The position numbers and the translations under genes were made by a program. From assembly GCA_900542575.1 (NCBI GenBank), contig UQOE01000004.1, forward strand, positions 74,081 to 138,080: 64,000 bases of DNA, written 5' to 3'. This document shows, piece by piece, positions 6,534 to 13,941 of this stretch. A model generated the notes under the pieces. The model was not told the origin of the DNA, did not search any database, and was given only the letters and a program-made list of their open reading frames with translations. The stretch is from an uncultured Oscillospiraceae bacterium (GTDB lineage Bacteria; Bacillota; Clostridia; Oscillospirales; Acutalibacteraceae). Each line of letters begins with the position of its first letter. The first letter of the stretch is position 1.

Positions 6534-8342
6534 ATGTATAGAGCTCATGTTATGATCTGCGGCGGTACCGGATGTACGGCCAGCGGAAGTCAGAAACTCC
6601 AGGAAGCACTTGCCGAAGAGCTGAAGAAAAAAGGCCTTGAGGACGAGATTAAAATTGTTCAGACCGGCTGCTTCGGTCTCTGCGAACTCGGTCCCATCAT
6701 GGTTATCTATCCCGGTGATGTCTTTTACAGCCGCGTCACCGTCGATGACATCCCCGAAATCGTCGAGGAACATCTTCTGAAGGGCCGTATTGTCGAGCGC
6801 CTGGTCCACGAGGACGAGGTTACCCAGGAAAAAACCACTTCGCTGGACGACACCAGTTTCTACAAAATCCAGCAGCGCGTCGCTCTGCGGAACTGCGGTG
6901 TCATTGACCCGGAGAACATCGACGAGTATCTCGCAATGGACGGCTACACCGCCCTGCAGAAAGTCCTGACCACGATGACGCCGGACGACGTCATTCAGAC
7001 TCTTCTGGATTCCGGCCTCCGCGGGCGCGGCGGCGCAGGTTTCCCGACCGGCCTCAAATGGAAATTCGCCAAGCAGGCGCAGAATGATGTCAAGTATGTC
7101 TGCTGCAACGCCGATGAAGGCGACCCGGGCGCATTCATGGACCGCTCCGTTCTCGAGGGCGACCCCCACTCTGTTCTGGAGGCAATGGCAATTGCCGGCT
7201 ACACGATTGGCTCGCATCAGGGCTATGTCTATGTCCGTGCCGAGTACCCCATCGCGGTCAAGCGTCTGAATATCGCGCTCAAGCAGGCCAGGGACTACGG
7301 CCTCATCGGCAAGAACATCATGGGCACCGGCTTTGATTTCGATATCGACATCCGCCTCGGCGCCGGTGCATTTGTCTGCGGTGAAGAGACAGCACTTATG
7401 ACCTCCATTGAGGGCAAACGCGGTGAGCCGCGTCCGCGTCCTCCGTTCCCGGCCAACAAAGGTCTGTTCCAGAAACCTTCCATCCTGAACAACGTTGAGA
7501 CCTGGGCCAACATTCCCCAGATCATCAATAACGGTCCCGAATGGTTCGCCAGCATCGGTACCGAGAAATCCAAGGGTACCAAAGTCTTCGCCCTCGGCGG
7601 CAAAATCAAGCACACCGGCCTCGTTGAGGTCCCGATGGGCACCACGCTCCGTCAGATCGTCGAAGAAGTCGGCGGCGGTATCCCGAACGGCAAGAAGTTC
7701 AAGGCGGCGCAGACCGGCGGCCCGTCCGGCGGATGTATCCCGAAAGAGCATTTCGATGTCCCCATGGACTATGAGCACCTCGCAGAAATCGGTTCCATCA
7801 TGGGATCCGGCGGACTCATCGTCATGGACGAGGACTCCTGCATGGTCGATATCGCGAAGTTCTTCCTGAAGTTCACGGTTGATGAGTCCTGCGGCAAATG
7901 TACGCCCTGCCGTCTCGGCACCAAGCGCATGCTGGAAATCCTTGAGAAGATTACCAACGGCGACGGCACCATGGACGACCTCGAAAAACTGGAAAATCTC
8001 GCCTATTTTGTCAAAACCAACTCGCTCTGCGGCCTCGGTCAGACGGCTCCGAACCCGGTTCTCTCCACGCTCCGCTATTTCCGCGACGAGTATATTGAGC
8101 ATATCCAGAACAAACACTGCCCTGCCGGTGTCTGCACCAACCTCCTCACCTATGTAATCGACCGTGAGAAGTGCATGGGCTGCACCATGTGCATGCGTCA
8201 GTGCCCGGCCGGCGCCATCTCCGTATCCAAATATACCCCGACCGGCCATAAACGCCCGAGTCTCGTCATCGACTCGGCTGCCTGCGTCAAGTGCGGTACC
8301 TGTGAGACCGTATGTAAGTTTGGCGCGGTATCGAAACATTGA
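6534..8342 (+). CDS. NADH-binding flavin subunit of bifurcating hydrogenase (NuoF/HydB/HndC-like)
   Basis: A 602-residue protein with three parts. Residues 1-90 form a 2Fe-2S thioredoxin-like domain (GGTGCTASGS, TGCFGLCELGP). The centre is NuoF-like, with the FMN-binding glycines GRGGAGFPTGLKW, the NADH part, and the [4Fe-4S] motif ESCGKCTPCRLG plus a later SLCGLGQ cysteine. The C-terminus is a two-cluster ferredoxin domain (CMGCTMCMRQCP, CVKCGTCETVC). This is the subunit where flavin splits electron pairs between NADH and reduced ferredoxin in HydABC-type enzymes. Length and layout match that family, not complex I NuoF, which is shorter. Confidence 0.92.
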   Translation: MYRAHVMICGGTGCTASGSQKLQEALAEELKKKGLEDEIKIVQTGCFGLCELGPIMVIYPGDVFYSRVTVDDIPEIVEEHLLKGRIVERLVHEDEVTQEKTTSLDDTSFYKIQQRVALRNCGVIDPENIDEYLAMDGYTALQKVLTTMTPDDVIQTLLDSGLRGRGGAGFPTGLKWKFAKQAQNDVKYVCCNADEGDPGAFMDRSVLEGDPHSVLEAMAIAGYTIGSHQGYVYVRAEYPIAVKRLNIALKQARDYGLIGKNIMGTGFDFDIDIRLGAGAFVCGEETALMTSIEGKRGEPRPRPPFPANKGLFQKPSILNNVETWANIPQIINNGPEWFASIGTEKSKGTKVFALGGKIKHTGLVEVPMGTTLRQIVEEVGGGIPNGKKFKAAQTGGPSGGCIPKEHFDVPMDYEHLAEIGSIMGSGGLIVMDEDSCMVDIAKFFLKFTVDESCGKCTPCRLGTKRMLEILEKITNGDGTMDDLEKLENLAYFVKTNSLCGLGQTAPNPVLSTLRYFRDEYIEHIQNKHCPAGVCTNLLTYVIDREKCMGCTMCMRQCPAGAISVSKYTPTGHKRPSLVIDSAACVKCGTCETVCKFGAVSKH

Positions 8343-8360
8343 TAAGGAGGATCATGACCC

Positions 8361-10124
8361 ATGGCTGAAAATGAAACCATTACTTTGACAATTGACGGTG
8401 TCGAAGTCACAGCGCCAAAAGGCTCCACGATTCTCGAGGCTGCCAAACTGGCCGGCATTACCATTCCGACACTCTGCTATCTGAAAGATGTGGATAACGC
8501 CATCGGCGCCTGCCGCATGTGCCTTGTCCAGGTCAACAATTCCCCGAAACTCGCTGCGGCCTGCGTATTCCCGGCTGCGGACGGCATGGATGTCGTCACC
8601 AACAGTCCGCTGATCGCCCACAACCGCAAGATGAATCTGCAGCTGCTGCTTTCCAACCATAACCGCAACTGCCTCGCCTGCGTCCGCTCCGGCAAATGCG
8701 AGCTGGAGACCCTTTGCTGGGAGTACGGCATCGACGACGCCGACTTCTACGACGGCGACCGCAACTGGGGCCATTATGATGATTCCGCAGCTCATATGAT
8801 CCGCGACAACTCCAAATGCATTCTCTGCCGCCGCTGTGTTGCGGCCTGCTCCAATGTCCAGGGAATCGGCGTTATCGGCCCGAGCAACCGCGGATTCAAA
8901 TCGGAGATCACCTGCGCTTACGACCTGCCGCTCGGCGAGACCGCCTGTGTCTCCTGCGGCCAGTGCATTACGGCATGTCCGACCGGCGCCCTCTATGAGA
9001 AGTCCAACATCGACGATGTCTGGAACGCCATCAACGATCCGGACAAATATGTTATCGTTCAGGCTGCTCCGGCCGTCCGCGCCGCCCTCGGCGAGTGCTT
9101 CGACGAGCCCATCGGCACCGACGCACAGGGCAAACTTGCGGCAGCGCTCCGCCGCCTGAAGTTCGACAAGGTCTTCGACACGGTCTTCAGCGCCGACCTC
9201 ACCATTATGGAAGAGGCCCACGAGTTTATCGACCGCGTCCAGAACGGCGGCAAACTTCCGCTCATCACCTCCTGCAGCCCCGGATGGATCAAGTTCTGTG
9301 AGCACTATTATCCGGAGCTCACCGACAATCTCTCTTCCTGCAAGAGCCCGCAGCAGATGTTCGGCGCCGTTGCCAAGAGCTACTATGCTGAAAAGATGGG
9401 CATTGATCCGGCCAATATCGTCAGCGTGGCTATTATGCCCTGCACGGCGAAGAAATTTGAGATCGGCCGTGACGACGAGGACGGCGCCGGGTATCCCGAT
9501 GTCGACTATGTTCTCACAACCCGTGAGCTCGGCCGCATGATCAAGCGTTCCGGCATCGACTATGAAGAACTCGAAGACGAAGAGTTTGACGATCCGCTGG
9601 GCATTGGTTCCGGCGCAGGCGTCATCTTCGGCGCCACCGGCGGCGTTATGGAGGCTGCACTCCGTACAGCAGTTGACACGCTAACCGGCGAAGATCTCCC
9701 GGATGTCGACTATGTAGACGTCCGCGGCACGAAGGGCATTAAAGAGGCCACCTACGATGTCGCAGGCATGCAGGTCCGCGTCGCGGTCGCCAGCGGCCTC
9801 GGCAATGCGAGAAAGCTGCTCGATATGGTGGAGAACGGCGAGAAAGAATACGACTTCATTGAGATAATGGCATGCCCGGGCGGCTGCGTCAACGGCGGCG
9901 GTCAGCCTCAGGTTCACGCAAAAATCCGCAACTTTACGGATGTCCGCGCAGAGCGCGCCAAAGTTCTCTACAATCTGGATAAGAACAACCCCATCCGCAA
10001 GTCCCACGAGAACCCCGCCATCAAGGAGATTTACGCGACCTACCTCGGCGAGCCCGGCTCCGAACTTGCGCATAAGCTGCTCCATACCACGTATGTCAAA
10101 CGCAGCATCAACAAGAAGTTCTGA
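8361..10124 (+). CDS. hydA: [FeFe]-hydrogenase catalytic subunit of the NADH/ferredoxin bifurcating type
   Basis: A 587-residue enzyme that makes or uses H2. In order: an N-terminal 2Fe-2S domain; the His-ligated cluster motif (HNRNCLACVRSGKCELE); two [4Fe-4S] motifs (CILCRRCVAAC, CVSCGQCITACP); the H-cluster domain with loops TSCSPGW, MPCTAKKFE and EIMACPGGCVNGGGQP; and the short C-terminal small-subunit-like tail after residue 520. Loop 1 has Ser where the textbook motif TSCCPGW has the second Cys (see findings). ATG is 16 bases after an AAGGAGG site. It is the last gene of the operon and is followed by a strong terminator. Confidence 0.94.
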   Translation: MAENETITLTIDGVEVTAPKGSTILEAAKLAGITIPTLCYLKDVDNAIGACRMCLVQVNNSPKLAAACVFPAADGMDVVTNSPLIAHNRKMNLQLLLSNHNRNCLACVRSGKCELETLCWEYGIDDADFYDGDRNWGHYDDSAAHMIRDNSKCILCRRCVAACSNVQGIGVIGPSNRGFKSEITCAYDLPLGETACVSCGQCITACPTGALYEKSNIDDVWNAINDPDKYVIVQAAPAVRAALGECFDEPIGTDAQGKLAAALRRLKFDKVFDTVFSADLTIMEEAHEFIDRVQNGGKLPLITSCSPGWIKFCEHYYPELTDNLSSCKSPQQMFGAVAKSYYAEKMGIDPANIVSVAIMPCTAKKFEIGRDDEDGAGYPDVDYVLTTRELGRMIKRSGIDYEELEDEEFDDPLGIGSGAGVIFGATGGVMEAALRTAVDTLTGEDLPDVDYVDVRGTKGIKEATYDVAGMQVRVAVASGLGNARKLLDMVENGEKEYDFIEIMACPGGCVNGGGQPQVHAKIRNFTDVRAERAKVLYNLDKNNPIRKSHENPAIKEIYATYLGEPGSELAHKLLHTTYVKRSINKKF

Positions 10125-10161
10125 TTCCGATCGGCTTTCGGTTCCTGAAAAGCGGACGGAG

Positions 10162-10197
10162 AAACGGCACATGGCTTTCCGGCCATGTGCCGTTTTT
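10162..10197 (+). terminator. intrinsic terminator of the hydrogenase operon
   Basis: AAACGGCACATGG (10162-10174) pairs with CCATGTGCCGTTT (10183-10195), followed by T residues. It lies 37 bases after the hydA stop. Confidence 0.9.
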
Positions 10198-10235
10198 GAT
10201 ATAATTGTGAAAAGATACATTCTGGAGGTGGTCCA

Positions 10236-10886
10236 TTGGGACGCAGACGAAATGAGGAGGAGCGGACCCGGCTCTACCGCACAGCGCTGTCACTGTTTGT
10301 CCGAAAGGGGTACAACGCGGCCCGAATCAGCGAGATTGCCGACGCGGCCGGAGTGGAAAAGTCGACCGTGCAGTATTACTTCCCGAAGAAGAGCCTGTTT
10401 ATCAGCCGACTCCTGGAGGAAATGCTGGATGCAGTTATGCAGAAGTGTGAGAAGCACAACATCCGCTCCGAGCGCCCGTTTGTCATGCTCTACTATGCCG
10501 GTATCGCCCATCTCGATCTCCTGGCGCATTCCGAAGAAATGCAGAAGATTACGCCGGATATTCTCGCGGACCGCACGCTGACCGACAGCCTGATCGCGAC
10601 CGAGATCCGCTGGTCCCAAGAACATTTCCCCTCTGCCGGGGACCCGGACCGGCTGGCGCTGGGCATCCGCATGACCATGGGCGGACTCTATGAGGAGCTC
10701 TGGCACGAGATGGAAGAGGAGCAGTCGGTCGATGTCTGGTCTCTGACCGAATATGCCATGTACGTGGTCACCACGCTGCTGGGCTATTCCCAGGAAGAGC
10801 GCACCTCCATTTTTGCAGAGAGCAATGTCTCAGCGGAAATTCTTGCTCAGGTTGTAGAAGAAGTCCGGAAAAGCATTTTTTCGTAA
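10236..10886 (+). CDS. TetR/AcrR-family transcriptional regulator
   Basis: A 216-residue regulator starting at TTG, placed eight bases after GGAGGT. Residues 1-60 form the TetR helix-turn-helix: RTALSLFVRKGYNAARISEIADAAGVEKSTVQYYFPKKSLF. The rest is a ligand-binding helical domain of ordinary length with no recognisable ligand. It stands between the hydrogenase terminator and a membrane-protein gene whose promoter begins eight bases after this stop. Control of that neighbour, and of itself, is likely by position but not shown. Confidence 0.88.
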   Translation: MGRRRNEEERTRLYRTALSLFVRKGYNAARISEIADAAGVEKSTVQYYFPKKSLFISRLLEEMLDAVMQKCEKHNIRSERPFVMLYYAGIAHLDLLAHSEEMQKITPDILADRTLTDSLIATEIRWSQEHFPSAGDPDRLALGIRMTMGGLYEELWHEMEEEQSVDVWSLTEYAMYVVTTLLGYSQEERTSIFAESNVSAEILAQVVEEVRKSIFS

Positions 10887-10894
10887 AAATCTCC

Positions 10895-10922
10895 TTGCTA
10901 TTTTTCTCTGTACTAGTATAGT
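10895..10922 (+). promoter_or_regulatory. promoter of the membrane-protein gene, with an overlapping palindrome
   Basis: TTGCTA (10895-10900) and TATAGT (10917-10922) are spaced by 16 bases. The 8-bp palindrome TACTAGTA (10911-10918) overlaps the spacer and -10 and could be part of a TetR operator. Confidence 0.5.
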
Positions 10923-10960
10923 ATTAAGTGGAGAAAAAATTAGTAAAAGGAGAGATTGCT

Positions 10961-11761
10961 GTGAATATTTTTTCCGACCTCGTCTCCGGCTATCCGTCCG
11001 GGGATGTCTCACCGCAGGATTTTATTGATCATCTGAGCTTCGGCGCACCGGGCGCCGCTTCGGCCTGGGTCGCCATCGCCCTCGCCGTTGTCTTTGGACT
11101 TCTGGTCTATATTATCCCCATTTTTCTGATGGAACGGGAGCACATCGGTCCCTATCCGCTGTGGTTGCACACGTTCTATTTCGCCGCTGACTTTATGGGC
11201 ATCTGGGTGTTCCTGTCTTCCTGGCGGCACTATCAACATTTCTTCCTGTTCCTCCTGCTCGCCATCGGCGAGGCCGTCTGGGTCGGCATGGAGACCTATT
11301 GTCTTCAGCGCGCCATGACTTTTGAGAAGGACATCAACTGGAAGCCGGGCACCCCGTTCGGAAAACGCATGAAAGATGTGGTCTTCCAGGTTATCATCTG
11401 GTATGTCGGTCTCAACTTCCTCCGCTTTGAGCTGCACGACAGCACCATGTGGAAATTCTGGATCTTCACCCAGGTTCTCATCACCATCGTCCCGTGCCTG
11501 ACTCTGGAAAAGAGAGGCTATCGTTCGGGCAACTCCCGCATCCTCAACTACATTTTCGTCTGCGTCGCGCTGGTCTCCTTCAACCCGTGGTGCAATATGT
11601 GGGTCTGCATTGCGCCGGAGTTCTTCTCGTTCCACGAGAACCCCTGGTATTACCTTATGGGCATCATCTGCCTCTTCTTCGCAATCCGCGGCATTGTAAT
11701 CTACGAGAAGCTGCCGGAGAAAGAGGACATTATGCACACCGGCAAAAAACTTCTGAAGTAA
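10961..11761 (+). CDS. polytopic membrane protein of unknown function
   Basis: I do not recognise the family. The 266-residue product has about seven hydrophobic segments, for example AWVAIALAVVFGLLVYIIPI, FFLFLLLAIGEAVWVGM and YLMGIICLFFAIRGIVI, separated by short charged loops. A conserved-looking stretch WVGMETYCLQRAMTFEKDINW follows the fourth segment. I chose GTG 10961 because AAAAGGAGAG (10945-10954) is spaced seven bases from it; an in-frame GTG at 10928 lacks a ribosome site. The topology weakly recalls membrane terpene cyclases, but I see no diagnostic motif. The TetR gene just upstream suggests inducible expression. Confidence 0.7.
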   Translation: MNIFSDLVSGYPSGDVSPQDFIDHLSFGAPGAASAWVAIALAVVFGLLVYIIPIFLMEREHIGPYPLWLHTFYFAADFMGIWVFLSSWRHYQHFFLFLLLAIGEAVWVGMETYCLQRAMTFEKDINWKPGTPFGKRMKDVVFQVIIWYVGLNFLRFELHDSTMWKFWIFTQVLITIVPCLTLEKRGYRSGNSRILNYIFVCVALVSFNPWCNMWVCIAPEFFSFHENPWYYLMGIICLFFAIRGIVIYEKLPEKEDIMHTGKKLLK

Positions 11762-11782
11762 TAATTCCATCTTTCATAAACA

Positions 11783-11825
11783 AAGGGCGTGCTGCAGAAT
11801 GCATTTTCTGCAGTACGCCCTTCTT
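11783..11825 (+). terminator. intrinsic terminator after the membrane-protein gene
   Basis: AAGGGCGTGCTGCAGAA pairs with TTCTGCAGTACGCCCTT around a six-base loop, with TTCTTC after it. The remainder of the gap to 12067 holds the next gene's terminator and nothing else I can identify. Confidence 0.85.
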
Positions 11826-11991
11826 CATTAATTTGCAACAGTGCCGGCATAGGATCTCCCGTGCCAGCTTTATCATAAAAAACTGTGTTGAATTTCAAAA
11901 ACAGGAGATGGAACTTCCGGGCTGAGCCTGTTGGATCAACACTCCTGGCACTATGATGTCCCTGATAAATGCTGAACATTACTTCCGCGCA

Positions 11992-12024
11992 TAAAAAAGC
12001 ACCCCAATTGCTGGAGTGCCTTTC
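11992..12024 (-). terminator. intrinsic terminator of the peptide-binding lipoprotein gene
   Basis: On the minus strand GGCACTCC pairs with GGGGTGC (one G-U pair) around AGCAATT, followed by a run of six T. It lies about 45 bases beyond the stop of the minus-strand gene. Confidence 0.8.
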
Positions 12025-12067
12025 TTTACAGATACAATCCTTTTCGGGTTGATCGTCTTCGGTTCTA

Positions 12068-13840
12068 TTAGTTTGCGTCTTCTTCCGGCACCTCGAAAGA
12101 GGAGTAGACATTGCCGGACTGGGAGACAAAGACATCTCTGGCCGATTTCAGCGTGACCAGAGTATTGCTCTGTTTCCGGATGGGAAGGATGTATCCGTGG
12201 GAAATCAGATAGTGTTCTGCACTGCGGCAGGCCTGAGCAATAGCGGCGTCGTTCTGGCCGGCGCGGGCGGTGATGACCGCCTGATCAAAGGCGGGGTCTG
12301 CCAGATGGATGAAATTCTTCTGGCCGCTGTCGGAGCAGAACTGACCCAGGAAATCGGCAGCCGCGCTGTCGTCGGCTGTGATGGCGGTATAGCAGATATC
12401 GTATTTGCCGTCCTCAATGGCCTGATCCAGTTCATCCTGTGTCTTATAGGTCTTGATGACCACCGACAGACCGGTGCCGAAGACTTTCTGCCAGTTCTGC
12501 AGCAGGGACTGGACGTCGCTCTTGTCGTCGTTCAGACAGATAAGATGGACCCGCGTGGGCACAGTGGAATCCTCTGTGCTGCTGGAAGACGAGCTGCTGC
12601 TGTCGTCGCTGTCTGCTTTGGAAGAGATGCCGAGTGAGGCTGCGCCGGACTGGAAGGCTTTCACTGCCTTAGCCATATTGGGTCTGCCGAGGACGGAGCG
12701 GCCGGCCTGGCGGCGGTATTTGTACTGCCCGGAGGTGACGCAGCAGTCCGGAATAATGCCGTCTGCCGGAGAGCTGATTGCGCTGCTGACCTGGCGGACA
12801 TCGGTAGAATAGGCGATAGCCATGCGCAGACCGCTGTTGGAGGAAAACTTGCTCTTCTGATTCAGACAGAGTGCTTTGACCTCATTTTCGTAATCGGTTT
12901 TCCCATACTTGCGGGGCAGTGTGTCGGTCTCATCTTTGGCGACGAGTCCCGCCGAGAGGCCCTGATCGGTCTGAAGGGAATTGATGATGTCAATGGGGGA
13001 GGCGGTGTCGTCGGAGGTCTGGGGCGCCGTCTGATTCTCTCCGCTGGATCCGGTTCCGCCGAGGTCCTGCGCCAGGATAAATTTGAGCTGGTCAGAGAGA
13101 GGTTTATAGCTGCCCTGGTAGTCCGGATTTTTCTTCAGCAGAACCGTGCCGGCAATGGTGTTGATATTGGAAAGATAATAGGGTCCGTTGCAGAGCGCGA
13201 GGTCGCCGCTTAAGCCATACTGGCCGTTGGTGGCGCGGAAAAAGGCACGCTTGCAGGGCATGCACGGAGCCGAGGTCAGAAGGTGGAGAAAGTTGATGTC
13301 CGGGTGCTCCAGGACAATGCGGAGTGTATAGCGGCCCTGCGCCTGGACGCCGAGTGCGCTGGCGGACATGGCGCCGCTGTGGATGGCCTGTGCGTTCTGA
13401 ATGACATTTAGCTTGCTTGCATAGGGGGCCTGGGTGTTTTTGGCGACTGCGCGCTGCATGCCAAAGACGAAGTCATCGGCGGTTACCTCGGTGTCAAAGG
13501 TTTTCTTATAGTTTTTTCCGAGAATGTCTCCCATACCGTCGGTCAGATGGTACTTCTGTCCGGACTTCAGGTGGAAGGTATAGAGCCTTCCGCCGCCGCT
13601 GACGCTCCAGCGTTCGGCAACGCCCGGCAGAATACGGCCGTCCCGGTCCTCGCGGACCAGGCCTTCATAGGCGTTATTGGCAATGGAGGACAGCCCGTCG
13701 TCCCCGGCAATCTGCGGGTCGCAGCTTGTCGCGATATTGGGCATGGGTAAAAACAGTTTTTCTTCGCTCTTTCCGCATGAAGCAAGGCAGAGTGCGCAAA
13801 AAGCGAGACAAAGTACAAGTGCAGTTGCTTTTTTCCACAT
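12068..13840 (-). CDS. oligopeptide-type ABC transporter substrate-binding lipoprotein
   Basis: A 590-residue extracellular lipoprotein. The N-terminus is a lipoprotein signal with lipobox LASC and cysteine 22 as the lipidation site. The body follows the SBP_bac_5 layout (peptide/nickel binding), with NAYEGLVREDRDGRILPGVAERW early and TVTADDFVFGMQRAV around residue 125. A serine-rich low-complexity insert (about residues 410-430) is unusual for the family. No permease or ATPase gene is adjacent, so it is an orphan binding protein that must share a transporter encoded elsewhere or act as a sensor. Ligand unknown; short peptides are likely. Confidence 0.85.
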   Translation of the reverse strand: MWKKATALVLCLAFCALCLASCGKSEEKLFLPMPNIATSCDPQIAGDDGLSSIANNAYEGLVREDRDGRILPGVAERWSVSGGGRLYTFHLKSGQKYHLTDGMGDILGKNYKKTFDTEVTADDFVFGMQRAVAKNTQAPYASKLNVIQNAQAIHSGAMSASALGVQAQGRYTLRIVLEHPDINFLHLLTSAPCMPCKRAFFRATNGQYGLSGDLALCNGPYYLSNINTIAGTVLLKKNPDYQGSYKPLSDQLKFILAQDLGGTGSSGENQTAPQTSDDTASPIDIINSLQTDQGLSAGLVAKDETDTLPRKYGKTDYENEVKALCLNQKSKFSSNSGLRMAIAYSTDVRQVSSAISSPADGIIPDCCVTSGQYKYRRQAGRSVLGRPNMAKAVKAFQSGAASLGISSKADSDDSSSSSSSSTEDSTVPTRVHLICLNDDKSDVQSLLQNWQKVFGTGLSVVIKTYKTQDELDQAIEDGKYDICYTAITADDSAAADFLGQFCSDSGQKNFIHLADPAFDQAVITARAGQNDAAIAQACRSAEHYLISHGYILPIRKQSNTLVTLKSARDVFVSQSGNVYSSFEVPEEDAN

Positions 13841-13865
13841 TCCAGATCACTCCTTAAAAATGGCA

Positions 13866-13894
13866 TGTTCATTTTAGCACAAGATAGGTATAAT
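13866..13894 (+). promoter_or_regulatory. possible promoter of the GH3-thiN pair
   Basis: TGTTCA (13866-13871) and a perfect TATAAT (13889-13894) are spaced by 17 bases, 48 bases before the GH3 start. The -35 is poor. Confidence 0.45.
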
Positions 13895-13941
13895 AAAAAT
13901 ACATTAAGTTGGATATGAAACCGGAAGCATGGAGGCGAACT

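Noticed and set aside
6516..8339. A 607-codon minus-strand frame opposite the NuoF-like gene
   Set aside because: Shadow of a strongly supported flavoprotein gene; no family resemblance.
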